NCBI GenBank assembly: GCA_016278435.1 | Contig: JADQBU010000381.1 | Coordinates: 1-6,798 of the forward strand | Direction of reading: 5' to 3' | Length of the DNA stretch: 6,798 nt | Origin: Halanaerobiales bacterium | GTDB lineage: Bacteria; Bacillota; Halanaerobiia; Halanaerobiales; JADQBU01 | In this document: in pieces, positions 1-6,620 of the stretch | How positions within the stretch are numbered: the stretch's first letter is position 1 | Layout of the letters: the number at the start of each line of letters is the position of its first letter | Notes under the pieces: model-generated | Databases searched by the model: none | Seen by the model: the letters and a program-made list of their open reading frames with translations, nothing else | Told to the model about the DNA's origin: nothing | Translations under genes and position numbers: made by a program

Positions 1-386
1 TTCTCCTTAATTTCGTTTATTTTTTGGCTATCACCCCCGAAAATCCGGTCCGGAGCACCGAAGTCCTGATAAATATCGTCAACATAGCCTATATAATCCT
101 TCAGGTTCTCACTACCTATATACTGGTCAAGATTACCACCAATTAATGGAGACAGGCTAAGCTTACCATCACTGAAAGCCCCGGCTCCTCCCCAACCGGA
201 AACTATTGCACAACTCCGGCAGTTTACACATTTATCACCCTTTGGACAGACTCTGGCCGTCAGATCTGTTCCCTTTTCCAACATCAGAATATTAAGATTT
301 AAATCTTTTTTCAGCAGTTCAATAACGGCAAAAATACCGGTGGGACCGGTACCAATAACAACTACATCATATTTTTTATCTACCAT
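1..386 (-). CDS. FAD-dependent dehydrogenase, COG2509 type (N-terminal 128 residues; runs off the left edge)
   Basis: The visible N-terminus begins MVDKKYDVVVIGTGPTGIFA, a beta-alpha-beta dinucleotide-binding fold with GTGPTG at residues 12-17 and an acidic residue (E38, in LMLEKG) closing the second strand, so it should bind FAD. It is followed by four cysteines, C47, C53, C56 and C59 (spacing Cx5CxxCxxC), and by SGWGGAGAFSDGK (63-75), the signature I associate with COG2509, the uncharacterised FAD-dependent dehydrogenases. Substrate and pathway are not known for this family. The start is an ATG at 384-386 with an excellent GGAGGT site (395-400) 8 nt upstream. It lies 77 nt downstream of the PrsW-type gene with no convincing promoter or terminator between, so the two may be co-transcribed. 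The reading frame is open to the window edge, so the stop and most of the substrate domain are unseen. Family call is fairly sure; the reaction is unknown. Confidence 0.85.
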   Translation of the reverse strand, partial: MVDKKYDVVVIGTGPTGIFAVIELLKKDLNLNILMLEKGTDLTARVCPKGDKCVNCRSCAIVSGWGGAGAFSDGKLSLSPLIGGNLDQYIGSENLKDYIGYVDDIYQDFGAPDRIFGGDSQKINEIKE

Positions 387-463
387 TCTTAAATACCTCC
401 AGCTATACCTTTTTCAATACCGTTATTATTACTTCCATTTAAAAGATTAAATTCCTGCATTTT

Positions 464-1126
464 TTATCTAAATGGTGATTTCTGCAGCAAATTTTTCATT
501 AAATTTGCCAGTAGAACCTGTAGAATAACAATAATCAGGATGGTAAAAAATATACCAATTATATTCCCTATAACAAGAAAATCATATATTCCGTGTAATA
601 CGCTTACTGTTAGAAAACCCCATAAGATTAATGATTTCATATCATGTTCTTTAGCCTGTCCCAGAAAATAACCAAAAATACCGGTAAATGATGCATGAGC
701 AAGACTCGTTAATACTGCCCGGGTCAGCCCAACTTTATACCCATAAAGGATTGTATAAAAAACATTCTCAAAAGCAGCAAAACCAAGTCCAACGGTAACT
801 CCATAAATTATTCCATCCAGCGGCTCATCAAAATCAGTGTGATTAAAATGAAACAGGTAGACTACAGCTGATTTTGCTCCTTCTTCCAGAATTCCTACAA
901 TAAAAATCGTTGAAAAGAACAGAACAACTAATGGCGCTTTCGTATCCAGTAAATTACCAAAAGGTGCCTCCATAAAACTTACCGGAAATACTATTATCAT
1001 CCCCCAGATAAAATCGCGGACAATTAAATGTTTGGGTTCCGGGTCATATATATCCTTTCTGTAAAAATACCAGACCCAGAGGATACCGGGGAGAATTGAT
1101 ACCAGAAATAATGGTATGATATTAAT
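464..1126 (-). CDS. prsW: PrsW-family intramembrane protease, apparent ATT start
   Basis: This is a polytopic membrane protein of the PrsW (peptidase M82) family. In Bacillus subtilis, PrsW makes the first cut in the anti-sigma factor RsiW; the substrate here is unknown and no anti-sigma factor is in the window, so orthology is not proven. Counting from an ATT at 1124-1126 the protein is 220 residues, close to the usual family size. Family landmarks are the first membrane segment followed by WYFYRKDIYDPEP (residues 19-31), LEEGAK (80-85; E81, E82 and K85), FDEPLDGIIYG (99-109), FENVFY (119-124), H144 in LAHASF, and H178 in LHGIYDF. The glutamates and histidines are the expected catalytic or metal-binding residues. 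The first in-frame ATG (1000) would delete the first membrane helix and the YDPEP motif. The upstream frame stays open to a TAA at 1157-1159 but contains no ATG, GTG or TTG. AAGGAGG at 1134-1140 sits 7 nt before the ATT. Family certain, start inferred. Confidence 0.85.
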   Translation of the reverse strand: MNIIPLFLVSILPGILWVWYFYRKDIYDPEPKHLIVRDFIWGMIIVFPVSFMEAPFGNLLDTKAPLVVLFFSTIFIVGILEEGAKSAVVYLFHFNHTDFDEPLDGIIYGVTVGLGFAAFENVFYTILYGYKVGLTRAVLTSLAHASFTGIFGYFLGQAKEHDMKSLILWGFLTVSVLHGIYDFLVIGNIIGIFFTILIIVILQVLLANLMKNLLQKSPFR

Positions 1127-1169
1127 AATAAACCCTCCTTTAAGCTCAATATTCCCTTAAAATTTTGAT

Positions 1170-1175
1170 ATTATA
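1170..1175 (-). promoter_or_regulatory. Probable -10 box for the PrsW-type gene
   Basis: A perfect TATAAT on the minus strand lies 44 nt before the proposed ATT start, at a sensible distance for a short leader. No good TTGACA-like -35 box sits 16-18 nt upstream: that interval is the left arm of the long inverted repeat (1191-1202). If this is a promoter it is weak or needs an activator. The call rests on the -10 box and gene spacing alone. Confidence 0.35.
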
Positions 1176-1179
1176 CCTG

Positions 1180-1274
1180 AAAAAATAGTGTACAGGTTAG
1201 CCTGATCTCCTGGTATAGTAAATATGTTACAAGAATGTAATGTGCTGAATTCCATGAGAAAGGGCTAACCTGTA
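1180..1274 (-). terminator. Long inverted repeat with T-run; possible terminator of the redox operon
   Basis: A perfect 12-nt inverted repeat, TACAGGTTAGCC (1263-1274, read on the minus strand) and GGCTAACCTGTA (1191-1202), encloses 60 nt. The stem can continue inward after a 3x3 internal loop with TCTC/GAGA (1256-1259 with 1206-1209) and TGG/CCA (1252-1254 with 1211-1213). A separate small hairpin, TTACA-TTCT-TGTAA, sits near the tip. On the minus strand the outer stem is followed 5 nt later by six Ts (1180-1185). It lies just past the ferredoxin stop codon, so termination is the simplest role. The large loop is atypical, so a structured RNA or a degenerate palindromic element is also possible. 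Confidence 0.45.
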
Positions 1275-1283
1275 TTCCTTACG

Positions 1284-1613
1284 TTAAGCCGAATCTTCCG
1301 TTTTGGTCTGTAATTCAAATACTTCGCACTGACCTTCAATATCTTCTGTTTTCCAGATTATCTTTGATCTATATATTTCCGGTACCAATCTAGCTTTGTA
1401 ATCTGCCAGCTGATAGGGAAGTTTTGTCTCCAGGGCTTTATGGGGACAGAGTTTCACACAGACCATACAATCCCAGCAGTCCTCCATACTACGAATGGCT
1501 GCCTTTCCTTCATCATCTATCATCAATAGATCCCCAGGACAGTATTTCACACAGACTGGTTCACTGCTATTTTTACAACCGGTACATAGATCTTTATTTA
1601 CCTCTACACCCAT
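1284..1613 (-). CDS. 2x[4Fe-4S] ferredoxin, APS reductase beta subunit (AprB)-like
   Basis: This is a small soluble electron carrier of 109 residues with two [4Fe-4S] cluster motifs: C10, C13, C21 and C25-P (CTGC, a 7-residue insert, then CVKYCP), and C46-x2-C49-x2-C52-x3-C56-P (CWDCMVCVKLCP). The extended spacing of the first motif, the CWxC arrangement with W47 between two cluster cysteines, and the following LPYQLADYKARL (65-76) match AprB rather than a generic ferredoxin. In true AprB the equivalent tryptophan is thought to help electrons pass to the flavin; applying that here is inference. The protein is shorter than dissimilatory AprB (about 150 residues), so most of the C-terminal tail that wraps around AprA is missing. 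The ATG at 1611-1613 lies 16 nt after the flavoprotein stop, with AAGGAGGAAG overlapping that stop. The pair is clearly one operon and presumably one complex. Its natural electron partner is unknown. Confidence 0.9.
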   Translation of the reverse strand: MGVEVNKDLCTGCKNSSEPVCVKYCPGDLLMIDDEGKAAIRSMEDCWDCMVCVKLCPHKALETKLPYQLADYKARLVPEIYRSKIIWKTEDIEGQCEVFELQTKTEDSA

Positions 1614-1629
1614 CTAATTAGCTTCCTCC

Positions 1630-3339
1630 TTATTTTACTAATTTTTCATAGGATTTTTCCAGCATCTTCACTCCATCTTGCTCCCGCCTGCTGTTGACAA
1701 ACTTTAACCACTCCTGGTCATCTCGCCCGGGATAATCGGTTCTTGTCTGGTAAGCCGGCCATCTGGTCTCCCGACGGTAAAGGAGATGATTCACCAGTAC
1801 TTCTGCCACATCTATTCTATCAACTACTTCATGACAGTTCATCAGTTCATGTAGATTATCTGCCTTTAAGAATTCAATCTGTTCCTGCAGGCGTTTTATA
1901 TTTTTTAAAGCCAGCTTTAACTCCCGCTCATTCATCTCATAATAACGGCTTACTCCCCCGGCATATTCATCCATAACCTTCTGCAGACGTTCTTCCATCT
2001 CCCGGGGTTTAACTCCTTTTTCCCTTTCCAGAGGAGCATAAATCCTGTTATATTCATCCCAGAGTTTTTTGGTTAAATCAGACTGTTCACTTTTACTTTC
2101 CTGCTTATTTTTTATATATTCTACAGCATTCTCAGCTGCAATTACACCTTCAGCCCAGCAGCCGCTAACAAATTTGTATGGTGCCCCACCTGCTACATCT
2201 CCTGCAGCATATAAACCCTTAAGAGTAGTTTCCCGCCTGGTATTAATCCAGTAACCAGCCTGGGCATGGCCGCCGACCAGATAAGGCTCTGTTCCTTCAA
2301 TTTCGATAGGTTCTTTACCGGGATCAAAATTATTGGCTGCCCAGTAAAGGATGAGGTCAGGATACATATTAAGATATGATGCTTTTAACTCCTTTACTTC
2401 TTCATCAGTTAAGTGAGTTGTATCCATAAAGACCGGTCCCCTGCCCTCTTTTACTTCCCTGGTAGGCCCATAAACCCTGATCGGAGTTGGGGCACCTTCG
2501 GCACCCATATCTGCAAATTTATCCTGCATAAATCTTTCCCCCAGGGAGTTAACCTGGGTTGCACCAAAGCCCAGGGCCAGGGTTCCTGTCGGGGCTACTA
2601 TATCTTTAATTCTCAGAGCAATAAATCTCATTTCAAAGGAAGTCATTTCTGCACCTGCTCTGATTCCCATGGCATAACCGCCGCCTGTATTGAAGGGTGA
2701 ATACCAGATCTTATGGTGAGCAGAGCCGTCATTATTCGGTTTGTAGAGCCCTGCCGTACCACCGGTAGCAATTATAGTTGCTCCAGCCCTGACAACATAA
2801 CATTTACCATCTCTGACCCCAAAACCGATGGCACCGATAACTTCATTATCTTCAGACATTAAGTAGTTTGTTACTACTACCCTGTTTAATACATTTACCC
2901 CAGCCTCTTTTACCCGGGAAGCAATAATAGGTTTTAAGGCCTCTCCGTTAATTTTAATATTCCATCTTCCCCTGCTTACATAATTACCATCTTCATCCTT
3001 CTTAATCGGCAGTCCCCAGGATTCTACATCCTGTACGACCTCATTTAACCGCTGCGCCATACTTAAAACCAGGTCTTCCCTGATCAGACCCAGGGCATCT
3101 TTTCTGACATATTCTACAAAACTCTCAGGAGTTTCCCCTGGATTTATGTAAGCATTAATTGCATTCATCCCGGCTGCGAGACAGCCACTGCGCTCAATAT
3201 GAGCCTTCTCTAAAATTAGTACATCAAGGTCAGGAGCCTTCTCCCGGGCCTTAACCGCTGCCAGACAGCCTGAAGTTCCCCCACCAATAATCAAAAGATC
3301 CGTTTCAATTGATTCTATTTTTGTCTCAGAGATACCCAC
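1630..3339 (-). CDS. FAD-dependent oxidoreductase, APS reductase alpha subunit (AprA)-like
   Basis: This 569-residue flavoprotein belongs to the fumarate reductase/succinate dehydrogenase/AprA superfamily. The FAD-binding fold is at the N-terminus (IIGGGTSG, 17-24; E44 ends the second strand). Features that align by eye with AprA rather than fumarate reductase are RSGCLAAGMNAIN (50-62), YVRKDALGLIREDL (78-90), IWYSPFNTGGGYAMG (211-225), RFIALRIKD (238-246), GGHAQAG (356-362), the FAD-closing GLYAAGDVAGG (375-385) and KFVSGCWAEG (389-398), and the C-terminal ETRWPAYQTR-DYPG-DD-EW-KFVNS segment. N62, W212, R243 and H358 fall where AprA has its APS-binding or catalytic residues. No signal peptide is seen, so it should be cytoplasmic. 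Neither ATP sulfurylase, Qmo nor Dsr genes are nearby, so sulfate respiration is not supported; reduction of APS or of another small anion is possible. Start: GTG at 3337-3339 after an AGGGGGA ribosome binding site. Family sure, substrate unknown. Confidence 0.88.
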   Translation of the reverse strand: MGISETKIESIETDLLIIGGGTSGCLAAVKAREKAPDLDVLILEKAHIERSGCLAAGMNAINAYINPGETPESFVEYVRKDALGLIREDLVLSMAQRLNEVVQDVESWGLPIKKDEDGNYVSRGRWNIKINGEALKPIIASRVKEAGVNVLNRVVVTNYLMSEDNEVIGAIGFGVRDGKCYVVRAGATIIATGGTAGLYKPNNDGSAHHKIWYSPFNTGGGYAMGIRAGAEMTSFEMRFIALRIKDIVAPTGTLALGFGATQVNSLGERFMQDKFADMGAEGAPTPIRVYGPTREVKEGRGPVFMDTTHLTDEEVKELKASYLNMYPDLILYWAANNFDPGKEPIEIEGTEPYLVGGHAQAGYWINTRRETTLKGLYAAGDVAGGAPYKFVSGCWAEGVIAAENAVEYIKNKQESKSEQSDLTKKLWDEYNRIYAPLEREKGVKPREMEERLQKVMDEYAGGVSRYYEMNERELKLALKNIKRLQEQIEFLKADNLHELMNCHEVVDRIDVAEVLVNHLLYRRETRWPAYQTRTDYPGRDDQEWLKFVNSRREQDGVKMLEKSYEKLVK

Positions 3340-3374
3340 ATATATTCCCCCTATGTAAATTTAGATCCATGATT

Positions 3375-3404
3375 ATTGTATGTAATATGCAGGTTTAATG
3401 TTAA
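3375..3404 (-). promoter_or_regulatory. Sigma-A-like promoter for the AprA/AprB-like operon
   Basis: On the minus strand TTAACA (3399-3404, five of six consensus bases) and TACAAT (3375-3380, five of six) are 18 nt apart. The expected start of transcription is near 3368, giving a leader of about 28 nt before the GTG start. The -35 box is less than 20 nt beyond the DUF389 stop codon, with no obvious terminator between, so read-through from upstream is also possible. Confidence 0.6.
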
Positions 3405-3422
3405 AAGAGGAATATAAGCAGA

Positions 3423-4643
3423 TTAAATATTTATCTCATTAACCGGTATAATTTTGAAATTAATGTTGTATTCCTGTGAAAGTCTATCCTCAATTTGACT
3501 TTTTATATTGTTCAATGTATTTTTATCCAGCTCTCTGGCAGCATAGATATAAACATTAATCAGATTGCCTGTAATGTCAACCTCCTGAATCCGGTAATCC
3601 CACCCGGCAACCAGATTCTCCCTGATAGTAGATTTAACAACATCAACCGGTTTTTCTACATAAAACTGGTAAACTGTCAGTATTCCCAGGGGAATGATCA
3701 GCAAAAAAACCGCCAGCACAATCATAATCAGGCTCTTCTTGATCAACTTCTGGGCCTGATCTTTATACCAGAGCTGGGGTTTTAGCCCCTCAAAGTAGAA
3801 TACTGTCAGGTTTGACAGGAGAAGACCAAGATAATTACCGGCCAGTAGGATAAAGGCACCAAGAATCATGGTATTATTACCGAAAGCAATACCAATTCCG
3901 ATTGTACACATAACAGGCAGCAGAGAAGCCGCCACCATGACTCCCACTAACCCGGTCTTGAGCTGACCCCGGATTAAACTATAGGCTGCTGCTGCCCCGG
4001 CTGCTGTTGCTATCAGCAGATCGGCAATCGTGGGAAACATCCTTATTTTCAGGGCTTCTGTAATCTCGATTTCTGGTAGAATAGCTCCAAAAAAACTACC
4101 GATAACAATAGCTATTATAATACCAATAACCTCAGCAGATATTCCTTTTCTTATAAGTTTTAGGTCCCCCAGCACGATACCGATAGTAATGGCCAGAATC
4201 GGTCCCAGAACTGGAGCAATAACCATCCCCCCGACGATTACAGCAACATTATTTAGAATTAGTCCAAGGCTGGTAATAACCGCAGAGGCCAGAACCAGCA
4301 TTATATACTGGAAATCAATGCTTGAATTTTCCTGAGCAAAGGTTACAAGTGATTCCCGGGTGGCATGAAAAGAAGCCTGAGCCAGTTTTTCTTCATCCCT
4401 GGGAATTATCGTATCAGGAGTAAAGATAATCAAACTCCTTTCCCGGTTATCTTCAAAATCAAACTTTCTGGTCAACTGGTCAATAAGCCTATCAGTATTA
4501 TTATAGAGAAGATTTATGATCAATAAATCACCGGTGTCAGTCTTAATCAGTTTAAAGTCATCGATGTCTGTTCCCATTTTTTCCAGAATAGTTTCTGCTT
4601 CCCGACCTTCACCGGGTTTTAAAATTGCGTGCACAACCTGCAA
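3423..4643 (-). CDS. DUF389 (TIGR00341-type) membrane protein, TTG start
   Basis: This 406-residue integral membrane protein is of unknown function. The N-terminal 110 residues are soluble with alternating beta/alpha character (VVHAILKPGEGREAETILEK onward). About seven hydrophobic segments follow, roughly at 112-131, 133-156, 172-190, 206-222, 229-253, 258-284 and 303-327, and then a soluble C-terminal tail to 406. Conserved DUF389 signatures visible are NNVAVIVGGMVIAPVLGPIL (131-150), the small-residue helix ATAAGAAAAYSLIRG (212-226), GVMVAASLLP (234-243) and GNYLGLLLSN (269-278). The family has been suggested to be transport-related, but no substrate is established. The start is TTG at 4641-4643, placed by a strong GAGAGGGGGA site (4650-4659) 6 nt upstream. 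That site lies inside a hairpin, which suggests translational control. The gene lies 90 nt after the YerC-like gene with no clear promoter of its own, so it may depend on guaA transcription. Family certain, function unknown. Confidence 0.9.
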   Translation of the reverse strand: MQVVHAILKPGEGREAETILEKMGTDIDDFKLIKTDTGDLLIINLLYNNTDRLIDQLTRKFDFEDNRERSLIIFTPDTIIPRDEEKLAQASFHATRESLVTFAQENSSIDFQYIMLVLASAVITSLGLILNNVAVIVGGMVIAPVLGPILAITIGIVLGDLKLIRKGISAEVIGIIIAIVIGSFFGAILPEIEITEALKIRMFPTIADLLIATAAGAAAAYSLIRGQLKTGLVGVMVAASLLPVMCTIGIGIAFGNNTMILGAFILLAGNYLGLLLSNLTVFYFEGLKPQLWYKDQAQKLIKKSLIMIVLAVFLLIIPLGILTVYQFYVEKPVDVVKSTIRENLVAGWDYRIQEVDITGNLINVYIYAARELDKNTLNNIKSQIEDRLSQEYNINFKIIPVNEINI

Positions 4644-4649
4644 GCAAAA

Positions 4650-4688
4650 TCCCCCTCTCTCAGCATTATTTTCTGATAAAAAGGGGGA
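4650..4688 (-). promoter_or_regulatory. Hairpin sequestering the ribosome binding site of the DUF389 gene
   Basis: Read on the minus strand, TCCCCCTTTTT (4678-4688) pairs with AGAGAGGGGGA (4650-4660) over 11 bp including two G-U pairs. An inner CAG/CTG can stack beyond a 2-nt bulge. The 3' arm is the Shine-Dalgarno sequence of the TTG-started DUF389 gene, so the fold would block ribosome loading. Only four Ts follow the stem, so it is a poor rho-independent terminator. The pairing is visible directly; regulation by it is inference. Confidence 0.5.
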
Positions 4689-4733
4689 AACTATACTTTA
4701 TTATTATTATTTTGCTTTTAGAAAACCTGAATT

Positions 4734-5030
4734 TTACTGATCGTCGAGACCCATTTTTTTAAAGACTAGGTTATAACCATCTGCTCCATATTCAAGAGAC
4801 CTTTTAACCCTGCTGATTGTTGCCGTACTTACTCCCGTTTTTTCAACAATCTCATCATAGGTAGCACCCTCTTTTAGCATCTTTGCTACCTCCAGCCTCT
4901 GTCCAAGGTCCCTGATCTCTCCAACTGTTGCGATATCCTCGAAAAACCGGTAACATTCTTCCTGGTCATCCAGTAAAAGAATTGCCCTGAAGAGCTGGTC
5001 AGTAAATTCATTCCTGATATTTTTTGACAC
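4734..5030 (-). CDS. yerC: YerC/YecD-family TrpR-superfamily DNA-binding protein
   Basis: This small helical DNA-binding protein of about 98 residues is related to the tryptophan repressor TrpR. Landmarks (numbered from the GTG) are DQLFRAILLLDDQEECYRFFEDI (11-33), the family-typical acidic helix region; GEIRDLGQRLEVAKML (37-52); and a helix-turn-helix at about 57-79 with TYDEIVEKTGVSTATISRVK. The TrpR superfamily binds palindromic operators as dimers; the ligand and targets of the YerC/YecD branch are not known to me. I prefer the GTG at 5028-5030: GGGAGTGA (5036-5043) lies 5-8 nt upstream, and the N-terminal length then agrees with my memory of family members. An in-frame ATG at 5043-5045 would overlap guaA by 10 bp and has a weak site. 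The site and the guaA stop overlap, so the two genes are probably translationally coupled. A palindrome on the guaA promoter is a natural candidate target, but that is inference. Confidence 0.88.
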   Translation of the reverse strand: MSKNIRNEFTDQLFRAILLLDDQEECYRFFEDIATVGEIRDLGQRLEVAKMLKEGATYDEIVEKTGVSTATISRVKRSLEYGADGYNLVFKKMGLDDQ

Positions 5031-5035
5031 AATTC

Positions 5036-6571
5036 TCACTCCCATTCAATTGTTCCCGGTGGTTTGGAGGTTATATCATAAACCACCCTGTTAACAGCTC
5101 CTACCTCATTTACTATCCGGTTTGAGATAGAACCCAGCAATTCATATGGTAAACGGGCCCAGTCTGCTGTCATAGCATCATCACTGGTTACAGCCCGTAA
5201 AATAATGGGATAACCGTATGTGCGTTCATCTCCCATCACTCCCACACTTCTTAAATCAGGGAGGACAGCAAAAGACTGCCAGATTTCCCGGTATAAACCG
5301 GCTTCCCGGATCTCTTCCTGGACAATTGCATCAGCATCCTGTAAGATCTGCAGCTTCTCTTCTGACACATCTCCAATAATCCTGATAGCCAGTCCCGGAC
5401 CCGGAAAAGGCTGACGCCAGACTATAGTATCAGGCAGACCCAGCACTTCACCGATTTTCCGGACTTCGTCCTTGAAAAGCTGCCGCAGGGGTTCGATTAA
5501 CTTCAGATCCATTTCTTCCGGTAAACCTCCCACATTATGATGGCTCTTGATAGTAGCAGCAGTATCACTACCACTTTCTATTACATCAGAATAAATCGTA
5601 CCCTGTACCAGATAATGAGCATCTTCCAGTTTACCTGCTTCCTCTTCAAAGACCCTGATAAACTCTTCCCCGATTATCTTTCTTTTTTCTTCAGGCTCAC
5701 TGACACCACTTAACTTTTTCAGAAATCGTTTCCTGGCATCAATATATATAAGTGGAATATTAAACTCTTCCGCAAAGGTTCTCTTAACCTGTTCAGCCTC
5801 CCCCTTACGTAAGAGCCCATGATCAACAAAGATACAGGTCAGCTGATCACCTATAGCCCGGTGAACAAGGGCTGAAGCAACAGAAGAATCTACTCCACCT
5901 GATAATCCTGAAATAACCCGGCTCTTTCCGGCTCTTTCTCTTATCTTAGTCAACTGCTGGTCTATGTAATCAGCCATCGTCCAGTCGGCTTTAACCTGGC
6001 ATATCTGAAAGAGAAAATTTCTGAGAATATTCATCCCCTGGGTAGTATGTACCACTTCTGGATGGAACTGGACCCCGTACATCCCGGTCTTTTCATTGCT
6101 CATAGCAGCAACAGGAGTGATCTCTGTTTCAGCACTTTTATTAAATCCATCCGGCAATCTCTCAACCCGGTCACCGTGGCTCATCCAGACCTGACAGTTA
6201 TCATCAATCCTGGCCAGCAGGTTATCCTGCTTTAATATTTTTAATTTAGCCTTTCCGTATTCTCCGTGTTCTGCTTTCTTTACTATCCCCCCGGACAGAT
6301 GAGATGCCATAAGCTGCATACCATAACAGATACCCAGTACCGGAATCCCCAATGCAAATATCCCGGGGTCAATATCGGGTGCTCCTACTATATTGACACT
6401 GCTGGGACCACCTGAGAGGATAATACCTTCTGGATTAAGTTCTTTGATCTTCTCTAATTTCGTATTATAAGGCACAAGCCGGGAATATACATTCAATTCC
6501 CTTACCCGCCGGGCAATCAACTGGCTGTACTGCCCGCCAAAATCTATAATTAGCACTCCTTTACTTTCCAT
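5036..6571 (-). CDS. guaA: GMP synthase (glutamine-hydrolysing)
   Basis: GuaA converts XMP to GMP in the cytoplasm using ATP and glutamine, the last step of guanine nucleotide synthesis. At 511 residues it has the normal length. The N-terminal class I glutamine amidotransferase domain (about 5-190) has ILSGGPSS (51-58), the nucleophile C82 in GICYGMQ, and H170 and E172 in FHPEV, which complete the triad. The ATP pyrophosphatase domain (about 200-390) carries the PP-loop SGGVDSS (224-230). The C-terminal dimerisation/XMP-binding domain has RQPFPGPGLAIRI (386-398) and ends KPPGTIEWE. All catalytic residues are intact. The ATG at 6569-6571 follows AAAGGAGA (6577-6584) by 5 nt. It is driven by a consensus promoter with a palindrome on its -10 box. 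The leader, about 47 nt, is too short for a purine or PRPP riboswitch. It opens a probable guaA-yerC unit. Confidence 0.99.
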   Translation of the reverse strand: MESKGVLIIDFGGQYSQLIARRVRELNVYSRLVPYNTKLEKIKELNPEGIILSGGPSSVNIVGAPDIDPGIFALGIPVLGICYGMQLMASHLSGGIVKKAEHGEYGKAKLKILKQDNLLARIDDNCQVWMSHGDRVERLPDGFNKSAETEITPVAAMSNEKTGMYGVQFHPEVVHTTQGMNILRNFLFQICQVKADWTMADYIDQQLTKIRERAGKSRVISGLSGGVDSSVASALVHRAIGDQLTCIFVDHGLLRKGEAEQVKRTFAEEFNIPLIYIDARKRFLKKLSGVSEPEEKRKIIGEEFIRVFEEEAGKLEDAHYLVQGTIYSDVIESGSDTAATIKSHHNVGGLPEEMDLKLIEPLRQLFKDEVRKIGEVLGLPDTIVWRQPFPGPGLAIRIIGDVSEEKLQILQDADAIVQEEIREAGLYREIWQSFAVLPDLRSVGVMGDERTYGYPIILRAVTSDDAMTADWARLPYELLGSISNRIVNEVGAVNRVVYDITSKPPGTIEWE

Positions 6572-6620
6572 TAAAATCTCCTTTCTGGTATAGATTAATT
6601 TCTAATTTTACTTTATCTGG

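Noticed and set aside
1630..3339. Calling the flavoprotein a fumarate reductase or succinate dehydrogenase subunit
   Set aside because: The substrate-region and C-terminal motifs look like AprA, the partner is an AprB-like ferredoxin, and there is no membrane anchor or typical FrdB/SdhB gene beside it.
4699..4713. TTA trinucleotide run between the DUF389 and YerC-like genes
   Set aside because: It is a short simple repeat in an AT-rich spacer with no evidence of function.
1424..4740. Open frames on the plus strand at 1424-1621, 1743-1976, 2069-2254, 2413-2700, 3495-3785, 4030-4335 and 4516-4740
   Set aside because: All lie antisense to well-supported genes (4516-4740 partly so), lack family-like sequence and lack convincing ribosome binding sites; they are shadows of the real frames.
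5220..6235. Open frames on the plus strand at 5220-5414 and 6047-6235
   Set aside because: Both are antisense to conserved guaA sequence, with low-complexity or unstructured translations.
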